Source: Porticoccus sp041581635 (GTDB lineage Bacteria > Pseudomonadota > Gammaproteobacteria > Pseudomonadales > Porticoccaceae). From it: DNA of 64,000 nucleotides. A model generated the notes under the pieces. It was given only the letters and a program-made list of their open reading frames with translations, searched no databases and was not told the origin of the DNA. Of the stretch, positions 53,803-60,822 are shown one piece after another. Location of the stretch: positions 12,476 through 76,475 of the forward strand of contig JBFICW010000009.1 in the NCBI GenBank assembly GCA_041581635.1. The letters run 5' to 3'. Made by a program: the position numbers and the translations under genes. How positions within the stretch are numbered: position 1 is the stretch's first letter; each line of letters opens with the position of its first letter.

Positions 53803-54039
53803 TTAGCCGAGGTTAGCGTTGATGTAATCAATGGCATTCTGAACAGTGGCGATTTTCTCAGCTTCTTCATCAGGAATTTCAGTATCGAACTCCTCTTCCA
53901 AAGCCATAATCAGCTCAACCGTGTCCAGTGAATCTGCACCCAGGTCTTCGACAAAAGAAGATGATGCTTTAACGTCGTCTTCTTTAACACCTAGTTGTTC
54001 AGCAACCATTTTAGCTACGCGTTCTTCGATGCTGCTCAT
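53803..54039 (-). CDS. acpP: Acyl carrier protein
   Basis: A 78-residue acidic protein, the size of AcpP. The phosphopantetheine serine is Ser37 in EDLGADSLDTVELIMALEEEF. It carries acyl chains in fatty acid synthesis. It follows fabG after a 174-bp gap that should hold its own strong promoter. A terminator follows directly. Confidence 0.98.
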   Translation of the reverse strand: MSSIEERVAKMVAEQLGVKEDDVKASSSFVEDLGADSLDTVELIMALEEEFDTEIPDEEAEKIATVQNAIDYINANLG

Positions 54040-54213
54040 GATATGTATTCTCTCCTGTTTCTTAGAAAGTATCCTGCTGCCCGGCTGCGACTACCCACCC
54101 CACAACAAAAATTCTTATTATTGACGTCACGTCAGGCGCGCATTTTACCTTGAAATAACACCCTGTGTAACCGGTTTCATTAAATTCCTAGTTTTACCTT
54201 TAAATTCAATATA

Positions 54214-54957
54214 TTAGGCCATATACATTCCGCCATTAACGTGAATATTCTCACCGGTAATGTAGGCTCCCGTGTCTCCCGCCAGGAAATCAACCACGGC
54301 TGCAATCTCCTCAGGCTGCCCCAAACGACCCAACGGAACCTGAGACAGGATCTGATCCCTGTTGGCGTCAGGGAGCTCCTTCGTCATATCTGTGTCGATA
54401 AAGCCTGGAGACACTGCATTCACAGTGATATTTCTAGGACCCAATTCTTTTGCCAAAGATCGGGTAAAACCTCCCACTCCAGCTTTGGTCGCACAATAGT
54501 TGGTCTGACCGGCATTACCCATAGCTCCAACTACTGAGCTGATATTAATAATTCGACCCCAACGAGCTTTGGTCATACCTCTCAGGCAGGCCTTAGACAA
54601 GCGATAGATAGAATTGAGATTGGTATCGATAACATCAAACCATTCATCATCCTTCATTCGCATCAGAATATTGTCCTTGGTAATGCCTGCATTATTTACA
54701 AGAACCAATGGAGCACCATATTCTTCACGAACAACCTCCATCAAAGCATCGATTGACTCCTGGCTGGCTACATCAAGAACCATACCCCGCCCCTTTATAC
54801 CCAGCTCAGCAAAACGAGCACTGATACTTTTGGCGCCAGCCTCCGATGTGGCGGTACCGATAACAGTTGCACCCTTGGCGCCAAGGCCTGCTGCAATAGC
54901 CGCTCCAATTCCTCTACTGGCACCTGTTACCAACGCCACCTTATCCTGCATGCTCAT
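54214..54957 (-). CDS. fabG: 3-oxoacyl-ACP reductase FabG
   Basis: A 247-residue short-chain dehydrogenase. The NADP site is VTGASRGIGAAIA, the NNAG motif is VLVNNAGITKDN, and the catalytic Ser-Tyr-Lys triad is in ISSVVGAMGNAGQTNYCATKAG. AGGAG lies six bases before the ATG at 54957. It reduces beta-ketoacyl-ACP. It follows fabD after 48 bp. Confidence 0.97.
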   Translation of the reverse strand: MSMQDKVALVTGASRGIGAAIAAGLGAKGATVIGTATSEAGAKSISARFAELGIKGRGMVLDVASQESIDALMEVVREEYGAPLVLVNNAGITKDNILMRMKDDEWFDVIDTNLNSIYRLSKACLRGMTKARWGRIINISSVVGAMGNAGQTNYCATKAGVGGFTRSLAKELGPRNITVNAVSPGFIDTDMTKELPDANRDQILSQVPLGRLGQPEEIAAVVDFLAGDTGAYITGENIHVNGGMYMA

Positions 54958-55005
54958 AATTAACTCCTAATTATTCGTCTAACACACTTTATTTTTAAGA
55001 GGGTA

Positions 55006-55941
55006 TCAAACCTCTAAAAGGGCTTTTTCCAGAGATACCGGGTCTTCCGTGGCAATGGCCGTAAGAGAACGATCAATACGTTTGCACAGACCACTCAACA
55101 CTTTGCCTGCGCCACACTCCACCATCGTATCAATACCGTTCGCTACTAATGTATTAACACAACCGACCCAAAGGACGGGACTACATATTTGCTCAATCAT
55201 CAATTGCTTTATTTTTTCCGGATCATTTTCAGTTTGAGCATTAACATTGTGAACCACCAACACTTGTGGGGCAGAAAATTCCGTAGCCATTATTTCTTCA
55301 GCTAACCTTTCAGCGGCAGGCTGCATCAAATTCGTATGGAAAGGTGCACTTACCGGTAATGGTAAGGCACGCTTTGCTCCAGCTTCTTTACATCCATTTA
55401 TCGCTCTTTCGACGGCGGCAGCATTACCTGCAATGACAACTTGTCCGGGAGAATTGAAATTAACTGCAGCCACTTCCTGGCCCTGACATGCATCTGCACA
55501 AATAGACTTAATCACATCATCATCAAGACCAATAATGGCAGCCATAGCGCCTTCGCCAGCAGGCACCGCTTCCTGCATATAAGCACCACGATTACGAACC
55601 AGTCGCACCGCATCCTTAAATTCGACCACACCAGAGCAAACCAGAGCTGACCACTCACCTAAACTGTGTCCAGCCATCAGTGCAGGCTGAGGGCCACCTT
55701 TGGCCTGCCAAACACGCCATACAGCCACACTGGCTGTCAGTAATAATGGCTGAGTACGCTCGGTAAGCGTGATATCTTCCTGAGTGCCGCTTTGCACCAT
55801 ATTCCACAAATCATAGCCCAAGACGTCTGAAGCCTCAGCAAATGTATCGATAACGATCTCATATTGCTCAGCTAACTCCGCCAACATGCCAATTTTTTGT
55901 GAACCTTGTCCAGGAAAGACAAAAGCAAGATTATTCTTCAT
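55006..55941 (-). CDS. fabD: Malonyl-CoA:ACP transacylase
   Basis: A 311-residue transacylase. It begins MKNNLAFVFPGQGSQKIGML; the catalytic Ser is in AGHSLGEWSALV and the His in VSAPFHTNLM. I start at 55941, inside the end of plsX (11-base overlap); a longer upstream frame is spurious. It moves malonyl groups to ACP. fabH, which lies between plsX and fabD in E. coli, is absent here, as in Pseudomonas. Confidence 0.96.
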   Translation of the reverse strand: MKNNLAFVFPGQGSQKIGMLAELAEQYEIVIDTFAEASDVLGYDLWNMVQSGTQEDITLTERTQPLLLTASVAVWRVWQAKGGPQPALMAGHSLGEWSALVCSGVVEFKDAVRLVRNRGAYMQEAVPAGEGAMAAIIGLDDDVIKSICADACQGQEVAAVNFNSPGQVVIAGNAAAVERAINGCKEAGAKRALPLPVSAPFHTNLMQPAAERLAEEIMATEFSAPQVLVVHNVNAQTENDPEKIKQLMIEQICSPVLWVGCVNTLVANGIDTMVECGAGKVLSGLCKRIDRSLTAIATEDPVSLEKALLEV

Positions 55942-56971
55942 CAGATACCTCTGGTTGATTATTCTTTTGGGGCAATCGCTCTTGAATGAGAGAAGGTAAG
56001 TCTCTTTGTGCTTCACTAACAGCGACTGCGACAGCACGACTAAAGCCAGACAATGAAGCACCGCCGTGACTCTTAACAACCACTCCACGCAACCCTAGCA
56101 GACTGGCCCCATTATATTGATCAGGGTTTACACGACGTTGCAGTTTTCTTAAAGCGGGACGAGCTAACAAAGCACCCAACCTGGCAAGTAGTGTTTGCGA
56201 CAGAGCTCTGGTTAACGAACTCTGTATCATTTTGGCGACACCTTCACTTGTTTTCAGCGCTACATTGCCACTAAAACCGTCGCAGACAACAATGTCAGCA
56301 ACACCTTCAAATAAAGTATCACCCTCGACAAAACCCGTGTAGGTTATTTCGTAATCAGCTTTAAATAACTCTGCGGCATCGAGAATTTCCTGACGCCCCT
56401 TGATTTCTTCCACACCAATATTGAGCAACCCAACTGTAGGTGAACGATTACCATCTATAGCAGAAGCCGCCAGCGATGCCATCAAACCAAACTGGTAGAG
56501 CTGTTCTGCAGAACATTCAAGGTTAGCCCCTAAATCCAATAAATAGGTATAACCCGATGCCGTTGGGACTTTTGCACAAATAGCGGGACGACTGATGCCT
56601 GGCAAGGTGCGCAATTGAAACAGAGACATGGCCATTAGTGCGCCAGTATTGCCAGCGCTGACACAAGCTTTAGCCTTCCCTTCTGCGACCAACCGCAAGG
56701 CCTGCCACATAGAGGAATCACGTTTATTACGCAGCGCCAATGAGGGCTTTTCATCCATGGAGACAGATTGAGAACAATGCTGAACCACAATACGATCAGT
56801 ATCGATTTTTCCGGCAGCGTCTATTTCGTGCTGTATTTGCAAGGCGTCACCTAGTAATACAACATGCAGGAGGGGGTACTTACGAAGAATATCGAGGGTC
56901 GAGGGAACCGTGATGCGAGGACCGAAGTCCCCACCCATGGTGTCAATGGCGAGACACAGAGAGTCAGCCAA
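55931..56971 (-). CDS. plsX: Phosphate acyltransferase PlsX
   Basis: A 346-residue enzyme making acyl-phosphate from acyl-ACP for phospholipid synthesis. It begins LCLAIDTMGGDFGPRITVPSTL; further blocks are AKACVSAGNTGALMAMSLFQLRTLPGISRPAI and VVCDGFSGNVALKTSEG. It lies 28 bp after rpmF and overlaps fabD by 11 bases, the usual rpmF-plsX-fabD order. Confidence 0.96.
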   Translation of the reverse strand: MADSLCLAIDTMGGDFGPRITVPSTLDILRKYPLLHVVLLGDALQIQHEIDAAGKIDTDRIVVQHCSQSVSMDEKPSLALRNKRDSSMWQALRLVAEGKAKACVSAGNTGALMAMSLFQLRTLPGISRPAICAKVPTASGYTYLLDLGANLECSAEQLYQFGLMASLAASAIDGNRSPTVGLLNIGVEEIKGRQEILDAAELFKADYEITYTGFVEGDTLFEGVADIVVCDGFSGNVALKTSEGVAKMIQSSLTRALSQTLLARLGALLARPALRKLQRRVNPDQYNGASLLGLRGVVVKSHGGASLSGFSRAVAVAVSEAQRDLPSLIQERLPQKNNQPEVSDEE

Positions 56972-56999
56972 AGATAAATACTGTCAGTCGGAGAAAGCT

Positions 57000-57179
57000 T
57001 TAGTCTTCAGCGATTTCAACCACTTTCTTACCGCGGTAGAAACCGTCAGCAGAAATGTGGTGGCGATGGTGTTTTTCACCGCTAACTGGATCGGTAGACA
57101 AGGTTGGTCCACTGAGAGCATCGTGCGAACGACGCATGCCACGCTTAGAACGAGTCTTGCGGCTCTTTTGTACGGCCAT
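57000..57179 (-). CDS. rpmF: 50S ribosomal protein L32
   Basis: A 59-codon gene too short for many gene finders. It starts MAVQKSRKTRSKRGMRRSHDA and continues with the L32 pattern HHRHHISADGFYRGKKVV. No zinc-binding cysteines are present, as in other proteobacterial L32 proteins. It lies between yceD and plsX (25 and 28 bp gaps). GGAGT precedes the ATG. Confidence 0.97.
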   Translation of the reverse strand: MAVQKSRKTRSKRGMRRSHDALSGPTLSTDPVSGEKHHRHHISADGFYRGKKVVEIAED

Positions 57180-57204
57180 GTGTTACTCCTGATAAAACTG
57201 TTTA

Positions 57205-57744
57205 TTAATTATCCGAGCCACTGTTCTTCAGTTGCTCCAGAATACCAAAGGGGTTTTCTTCCCTTATTTCCCCTAAATCTTCGCCAGTTGCATGGCTGGC
57301 AGTAGCACTACACTGATCTTCGGAGTGATAGGTTACAAATGGCATAGCCAATAGTAACTCCTCCTCGACCAAAGCAGCGATATCACCCACCTCATCCTCA
57401 ACAATCCAAGGATCCAACTCCCGGGGCAGCGACTTTGCCTGATCCTCAGACCAGACAATACCGAGAGCCATATCAACTGCCAATGGCAATTCCATGGGTT
57501 CCAGGCAACGCTGGCAGGCAAGAATAACCGTAGTTGATGCAGTTCCACGCACCACTTTTCGACCCTGTTCAGCCGTGTCGAAAATCAAGTTAACCACAAT
57601 GGGCTGACTAATTTCATCAACGGCTTCGGCCAGCCTGATACAGAAATCAGGGTTAATCTCACCAGTCAGCGTAACGCCCTGATTCACTAAGCGCCGTGGA
57701 TCGACCACTTGCGGCAAAATGATTCTCTTAGGGGGTATCGACAT
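57205..57744 (-). CDS. yceD: YceD (DUF177) protein
   Basis: A protein of about 179 residues of the DUF177/YceD family, linked to 23S rRNA processing or ribosome assembly in other bacteria. VILACQRCLEPMELPLAVDMALGIV is the Cys motif (one CxxC), with IVEDEVGDIAALVEEELLLAMPFV and ending NPFGILEQLKNSG. I start at the ATG at 57744 (MSIPPKR), since the upstream extension is not conserved. That ATG is only nine bases after a consensus -10 box, so the mRNA may be leaderless; a TTG at codon 11 with AAGAGA upstream is an alternative. It is co-transcribed with rpmF. Confidence 0.88.
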   Translation of the reverse strand: MSIPPKRIILPQVVDPRRLVNQGVTLTGEINPDFCIRLAEAVDEISQPIVVNLIFDTAEQGRKVVRGTASTTVILACQRCLEPMELPLAVDMALGIVWSEDQAKSLPRELDPWIVEDEVGDIAALVEEELLLAMPFVTYHSEDQCSATASHATGEDLGEIREENPFGILEQLKNSGSDN

Positions 57745-57753
57745 AGGCGCGCA

Positions 57754-57782
57754 ATAATAGTGATATGACCTTGATCTGTCAA
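57754..57782 (-). promoter_or_regulatory. Strong predicted promoter of yceD-rpmF
   Basis: Read on the minus strand: -35 TTGACA (perfect), a 17-base spacer, and -10 TATTAT (one mismatch). Transcription should start near 57747, about three bases before the ATG at 57744. On the opposite strand, TATAAT at 57844-57849 is a possible -10 for divergent maf, with a poor -35. Confidence 0.75.
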
Positions 57783-57902
57783 AGAAAACTTCCCGAAAAT
57801 AAGGGGTTTCAGAACATTTTAAAAGCCCCTGTTTAAACCCCTGTATAATAGCTCCCATATTTACATCACACAGACAAATGAACAGGGCACAAGAGAATAT
57901 AT

Positions 57903-58469
57903 ATGCCAAACCTGATACTCGCCTCATCCTCCCGCTATCGGCAGGCCTTACTTGAGAGACTCCAGATACCTTTTAAATGCATTTCTCCTGGTATCGATGA
58001 GACACCCAAGCCAGGTGAATCACCGGTTCAACTGGTAAAGCGCCTATCCGTAGCTAAAGCTGAATCCCTTGCCCGCCACTACCACAAAAACTTAATCATT
58101 GGTTCTGACCAGGTAGCCGTCTATAAAGACTCAGTACTCACTAAACCGGGTAATTATGAGGTAGCTTACCAACAGCTGATGGCTCAATCAGGGCACCGGG
58201 TAACCTTTCTGACAGGAATCGCCCTGCTCAACAGTGCAACTGGTCATTTAGACGTGGATGTAGTGCCTACCGACGTAGTTTTTCGCCAACTAAGCAATCA
58301 AGAAATCACCGACTACCTGAAAAAGGATGAACCTTACGATTGTGCGGGCAGCTTCAAAAGCGAGGGCCTAGGAATTACATTGTTTGATGGTATCCACGGT
58401 AACGATCCAACTGCGCTGGTTGGCCTTCCTCTCATTAGGCTAAGCCAAATGCTACGCAACACTTTATAG
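57903..58469 (+). CDS. yceF: Maf family nucleotide pyrophosphatase (YceF type)
   Basis: A 188-residue Maf protein. LILASSSRYRQALLERLQIPF holds the SSSxxR motif; IIGSDQVAVY, GHRVTFLTGIAL and DCAGSFKSEGLG complete the family pattern. The YceF branch hydrolyses 7-methyl-GTP, and yceF next to and divergent from yceD is its usual place. It removes modified nucleotides (family knowledge). Confidence 0.92.
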   Translation: MPNLILASSSRYRQALLERLQIPFKCISPGIDETPKPGESPVQLVKRLSVAKAESLARHYHKNLIIGSDQVAVYKDSVLTKPGNYEVAYQQLMAQSGHRVTFLTGIALLNSATGHLDVDVVPTDVVFRQLSNQEITDYLKKDEPYDCAGSFKSEGLGITLFDGIHGNDPTALVGLPLIRLSQMLRNTL

Positions 58470-58479
58470 AATCAACATC

Positions 58480-58507
58480 ATAAAACAACACTATCTTATT
58501 GTTTTAT
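58480..58507. terminator. AT-rich hairpin between maf and the HAD gene
   Basis: ATAAAACAA (58480-58488) pairs with TTGTTTTAT (58499-58507) over a 10-base loop, between convergent genes, with T-rich sequence after it. The stem is nearly all A-T, so it may be weak. Confidence 0.4.
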
Positions 58508-58513
58508 TTGATT

Positions 58514-59164
58514 TTATGTTAGATTTTTTAGCAAATCCCTAATTTCAACAAATTTATCCAGACACGCCAAAGGCTGATACTTCTGCAACCTATCTGGCGA
58601 ATGAGCCCCATAACTGACAGCGACTCTTGAAACCCCGGCATTGACAGCCATGGACATATCAAACTCAGTATCACCCACCATCAAAGCGTCTTCAGGCAGA
58701 AATCGAAACTCTTCTAACAGCTCATGCAACATTCTCGGATTCGGCTTGCCAGCCGTTTCATCTGCACAACGACTTCCATGAAAAAACCCTGACAAATTCC
58801 TCGCCTTAAGAACCCTATCCAAACCCCGCCTACTCTTACCGGTAGCTACAGCAAGCAGGTATCCCTCACTTTTGAGCTGCTCAAGCGTAGCTTCAACACC
58901 CTCAAAAAAAGGCGACGGCTTTCTATCCAACTTAACAAAGTGACGAGAATAACTATCGCGCATTGCCAGAATCTGATCCATATGGATGCCAGGAAACAAT
59001 GCCTCCAGGGCGTCGACCAGACCCAAGCCAACAATCTCTCGGGCTTCATGCTCTAGAGGGGCTGGAAGCCCAACCTCTTCTGCCGCACAGCGAACACACA
59101 GCGCTATCCGTGAAAGTGAGTCACAAAGCGTACCATCCCAATCAAATATCAATAACTTGGCCAC
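58514..59164 (-). CDS. HAD-IA family hydrolase (phosphoglycolate phosphatase-like)
   Basis: A 216-residue HAD phosphatase. Motif I is LLIFDWDGTLCDS, motif II LLAVATGKSRRGLDRVL (Thr), motif III with Lys in DETAGKPNPRM, and motif IV MVGDTEFDMSMAVNAG. A helical cap at about 15-85 makes it subfamily IA. The gene lies three bases after rluC on the same strand, the usual pairing in gammaproteobacteria. The substrate is unknown; phosphoglycolate is possible. Confidence 0.88.
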   Translation of the reverse strand: MAKLLIFDWDGTLCDSLSRIALCVRCAAEEVGLPAPLEHEAREIVGLGLVDALEALFPGIHMDQILAMRDSYSRHFVKLDRKPSPFFEGVEATLEQLKSEGYLLAVATGKSRRGLDRVLKARNLSGFFHGSRCADETAGKPNPRMLHELLEEFRFLPEDALMVGDTEFDMSMAVNAGVSRVAVSYGAHSPDRLQKYQPLACLDKFVEIRDLLKNLT

Positions 59165-59167
59165 AGA

Positions 59168-60115
59168 CTACCCCAGCTTTCCCAATACCTGCTTCAATTC
59201 CTCCGGCAGAGGGGCCTCAACCTTTATCATCGCACCTTCTGGACTTTTAAACTGTAATTTTAAAGCATGCAAAAACATTCGCTTCAATCCCAACGTCCTC
59301 ATCTGCCGGTTACAGTCATCATCACCATACTTTTCATCCCCAGCCAGCGGACAGCCAGCATGTTGGCTATGCACCCTAATTTGGTGAGTTCGCCCTGTTT
59401 CTAAGGTAGCCTCCATTAGGGTGGCCTGATCAAATCGCTGCAAAACAGCAAATCGTGTAACTGAGCGCTTACCTTCCGGGTGAATTCTTACGACCCTTTC
59501 CCCCGACTTCACTTCGGTCTTCAGGAGCGGCATATCTATCCGCTTCATACCTCGAGGCCAACGACCTACCACCAGAGCTTGATAGACCTTAACAACATGT
59601 CTGGCACGCATTTCATCCTGCAAAAAACGCAAGGATGAGCGCTTTTTAGCGATAATCAAACAGCCCGATGTCTCGCGATCCAACCGATGAACCAACTCTA
59701 AAAATGAATGGCTCGGCCGAGTCGCTCTTAGTGCTTCAATCAAACCCAGATTAACCCCGCTGCCACCATGCACAGCCAATCCCGAAGGCTTGTTCACCAC
59801 TAACAACGACGAATCTTCATAAATAACACTCGACTCAAGAAGTCGCTGTAATTTTGGGCTAGGTCCCACAGGCACGGCTCTCTCTGCAACCCTCACCGGG
59901 GGGATTCTAACTTTATCACCGCCGCACAACTTGTATTCTGGCTTAACTCGGGAACCATTAACCCGAACCTCCCCCTTACGAAGAATTCTATAAATACGTG
60001 ATTTAGGAACTCCTTTCAGGTTTGCTAACAAAAAATTGTCTATCCGTTGACCAGCTTGATCAGCCGTAATTTCAACAAATTTCACAGCAACAGTATTGGT
60101 ACGAAGGTCGGACAT
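59168..60115 (-). CDS. rluC: 23S rRNA pseudouridine(955/2504/2580) synthase
   Basis: A protein of about 315 residues. The S4 RNA-binding domain (QRIDNFLLANLKGVPKSRIYRILRKGEVRVNGSRV) is followed by the RluA-type catalytic domain with the Asp in LVHRLDRETSGCLIIAKK and the later GRTHQIRVHSQHAGCPLAGDEKYGD. I start at the ATG at 60115 (MSDLRTN), as upstream residues are not conserved. It is divergent from rne, the common arrangement. Confidence 0.93.
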   Translation of the reverse strand: MSDLRTNTVAVKFVEITADQAGQRIDNFLLANLKGVPKSRIYRILRKGEVRVNGSRVKPEYKLCGGDKVRIPPVRVAERAVPVGPSPKLQRLLESSVIYEDSSLLVVNKPSGLAVHGGSGVNLGLIEALRATRPSHSFLELVHRLDRETSGCLIIAKKRSSLRFLQDEMRARHVVKVYQALVVGRWPRGMKRIDMPLLKTEVKSGERVVRIHPEGKRSVTRFAVLQRFDQATLMEATLETGRTHQIRVHSQHAGCPLAGDEKYGDDDCNRQMRTLGLKRMFLHALKLQFKSPEGAMIKVEAPLPEELKQVLGKLG

Positions 60116-60231
60116 TGGTATAGCCGCAGAAGGAAAGCCGGGCATTCTAACAGCTAGGCAAAGCGGAGACACCTGTCACAAAAAAACCTACGATAATCAT
60201 AGAATTAAGCACACCTTTACAAATCTTTGAA

Positions 60232-60260
60232 TTGAAGGGGTTGACAATAGCTGATATAGT
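60232..60260 (+). promoter_or_regulatory. Predicted rne promoter
   Basis: TTGAAG (60232-60237), a 17-base spacer, and TATAGT (60255-60260). A start near 60267 would give a leader of about 555 bases before rne. A TTGACA also lies at 60241-60246, but only eight bases from TATAGT, so it cannot be the -35 for it. Confidence 0.45.
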
Positions 60261-60507
60261 CCATGCCGGTTGCGCTGAACCCCCGGACAATACCGGTCGC
60301 TTAGTAAAAGTACTCAGAGCATAAGAGTTCAGCAAACGATAAGGCGCAAGCCTGCTATTGAATATATTGAGATAGTTGCCCGATAAAAAGAACGATCCGG
60401 CAGCTGTCATTGAAAAACCGCGTAAAGAGCGCAGAAGTTACCACGACACAGATTGAACACAAGTTCTGTTCCCATGGTAGTAAAAAACAAGCGGATCGCA
60501 ACTGGCC

Positions 60508-60551
60508 CCACTAATAAAGCTTAATTAAAAAAGCTTCATATAAACTAGTGG
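60508..60551 (+). promoter_or_regulatory. Nested hairpin in the rne leader
   Basis: CCACTA (60508-60513) pairs with TAGTGG (60546-60551), enclosing AAGCTT (60518-60523) and AAGCTT (60531-60536), which can pair with each other. The outer stem may extend with a bulge to GG/CC. It sits in the long presumed rne leader. Confidence 0.45.
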
Positions 60552-60709
60552 CCCCAATCAGAATCAACACAGATGATTCGCTCTGCCCCTACTACCCTAA
60601 TTGAACGAACAGTTGCAAAACATCAGATTGACAACTCGAAGGTAAAGCCGGAAAGACTCAGTGACTGATAACGGAAAATTTAGGAAAACCAAGGGGTTAA
60701 CACCCTTTC

Positions 60710-60735
60710 AATCCTCAGCTCAATAGCTGAGGATT
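60710..60735 (+). promoter_or_regulatory. Strong 11-bp hairpin in the rne leader
   Basis: AATCCTCAGCT (60710-60720), loop CAAT, AGCTGAGGATT (60725-60735): a perfect 11-bp stem 88 bases before the rne start. E. coli RNase E controls its own mRNA through hairpins in a 361-base leader; this is the best candidate for a similar element. No T-run follows, so it is not a strong terminator. Confidence 0.55.
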
Positions 60736-60822
60736 CCTTGTTGCCCACTTTTTGCACACACATTGTTCATCACTTCATCGGTGCTTCTGCTGCTTGCTAC
60801 GCCAAGACAGTAGGAAAACATA

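Noticed and set aside
55942..56088. N-terminal extension of FabD
   Set aside because: It lies within plsX, and its residues are not FabD-like; FabD aligns from MKNNLAFVFPGQGSQ.
60241..60260. TTGACA with TATAGT as a promoter
   Set aside because: The two are only eight bases apart; TTGAAG at 60232 gives the correct 17-base spacing.
60147..60410. Minus-strand frame of 87 codons upstream of rluC
   Set aside because: It overlaps the predicted rne promoter and the rluC start, with no family pattern or ribosome site.
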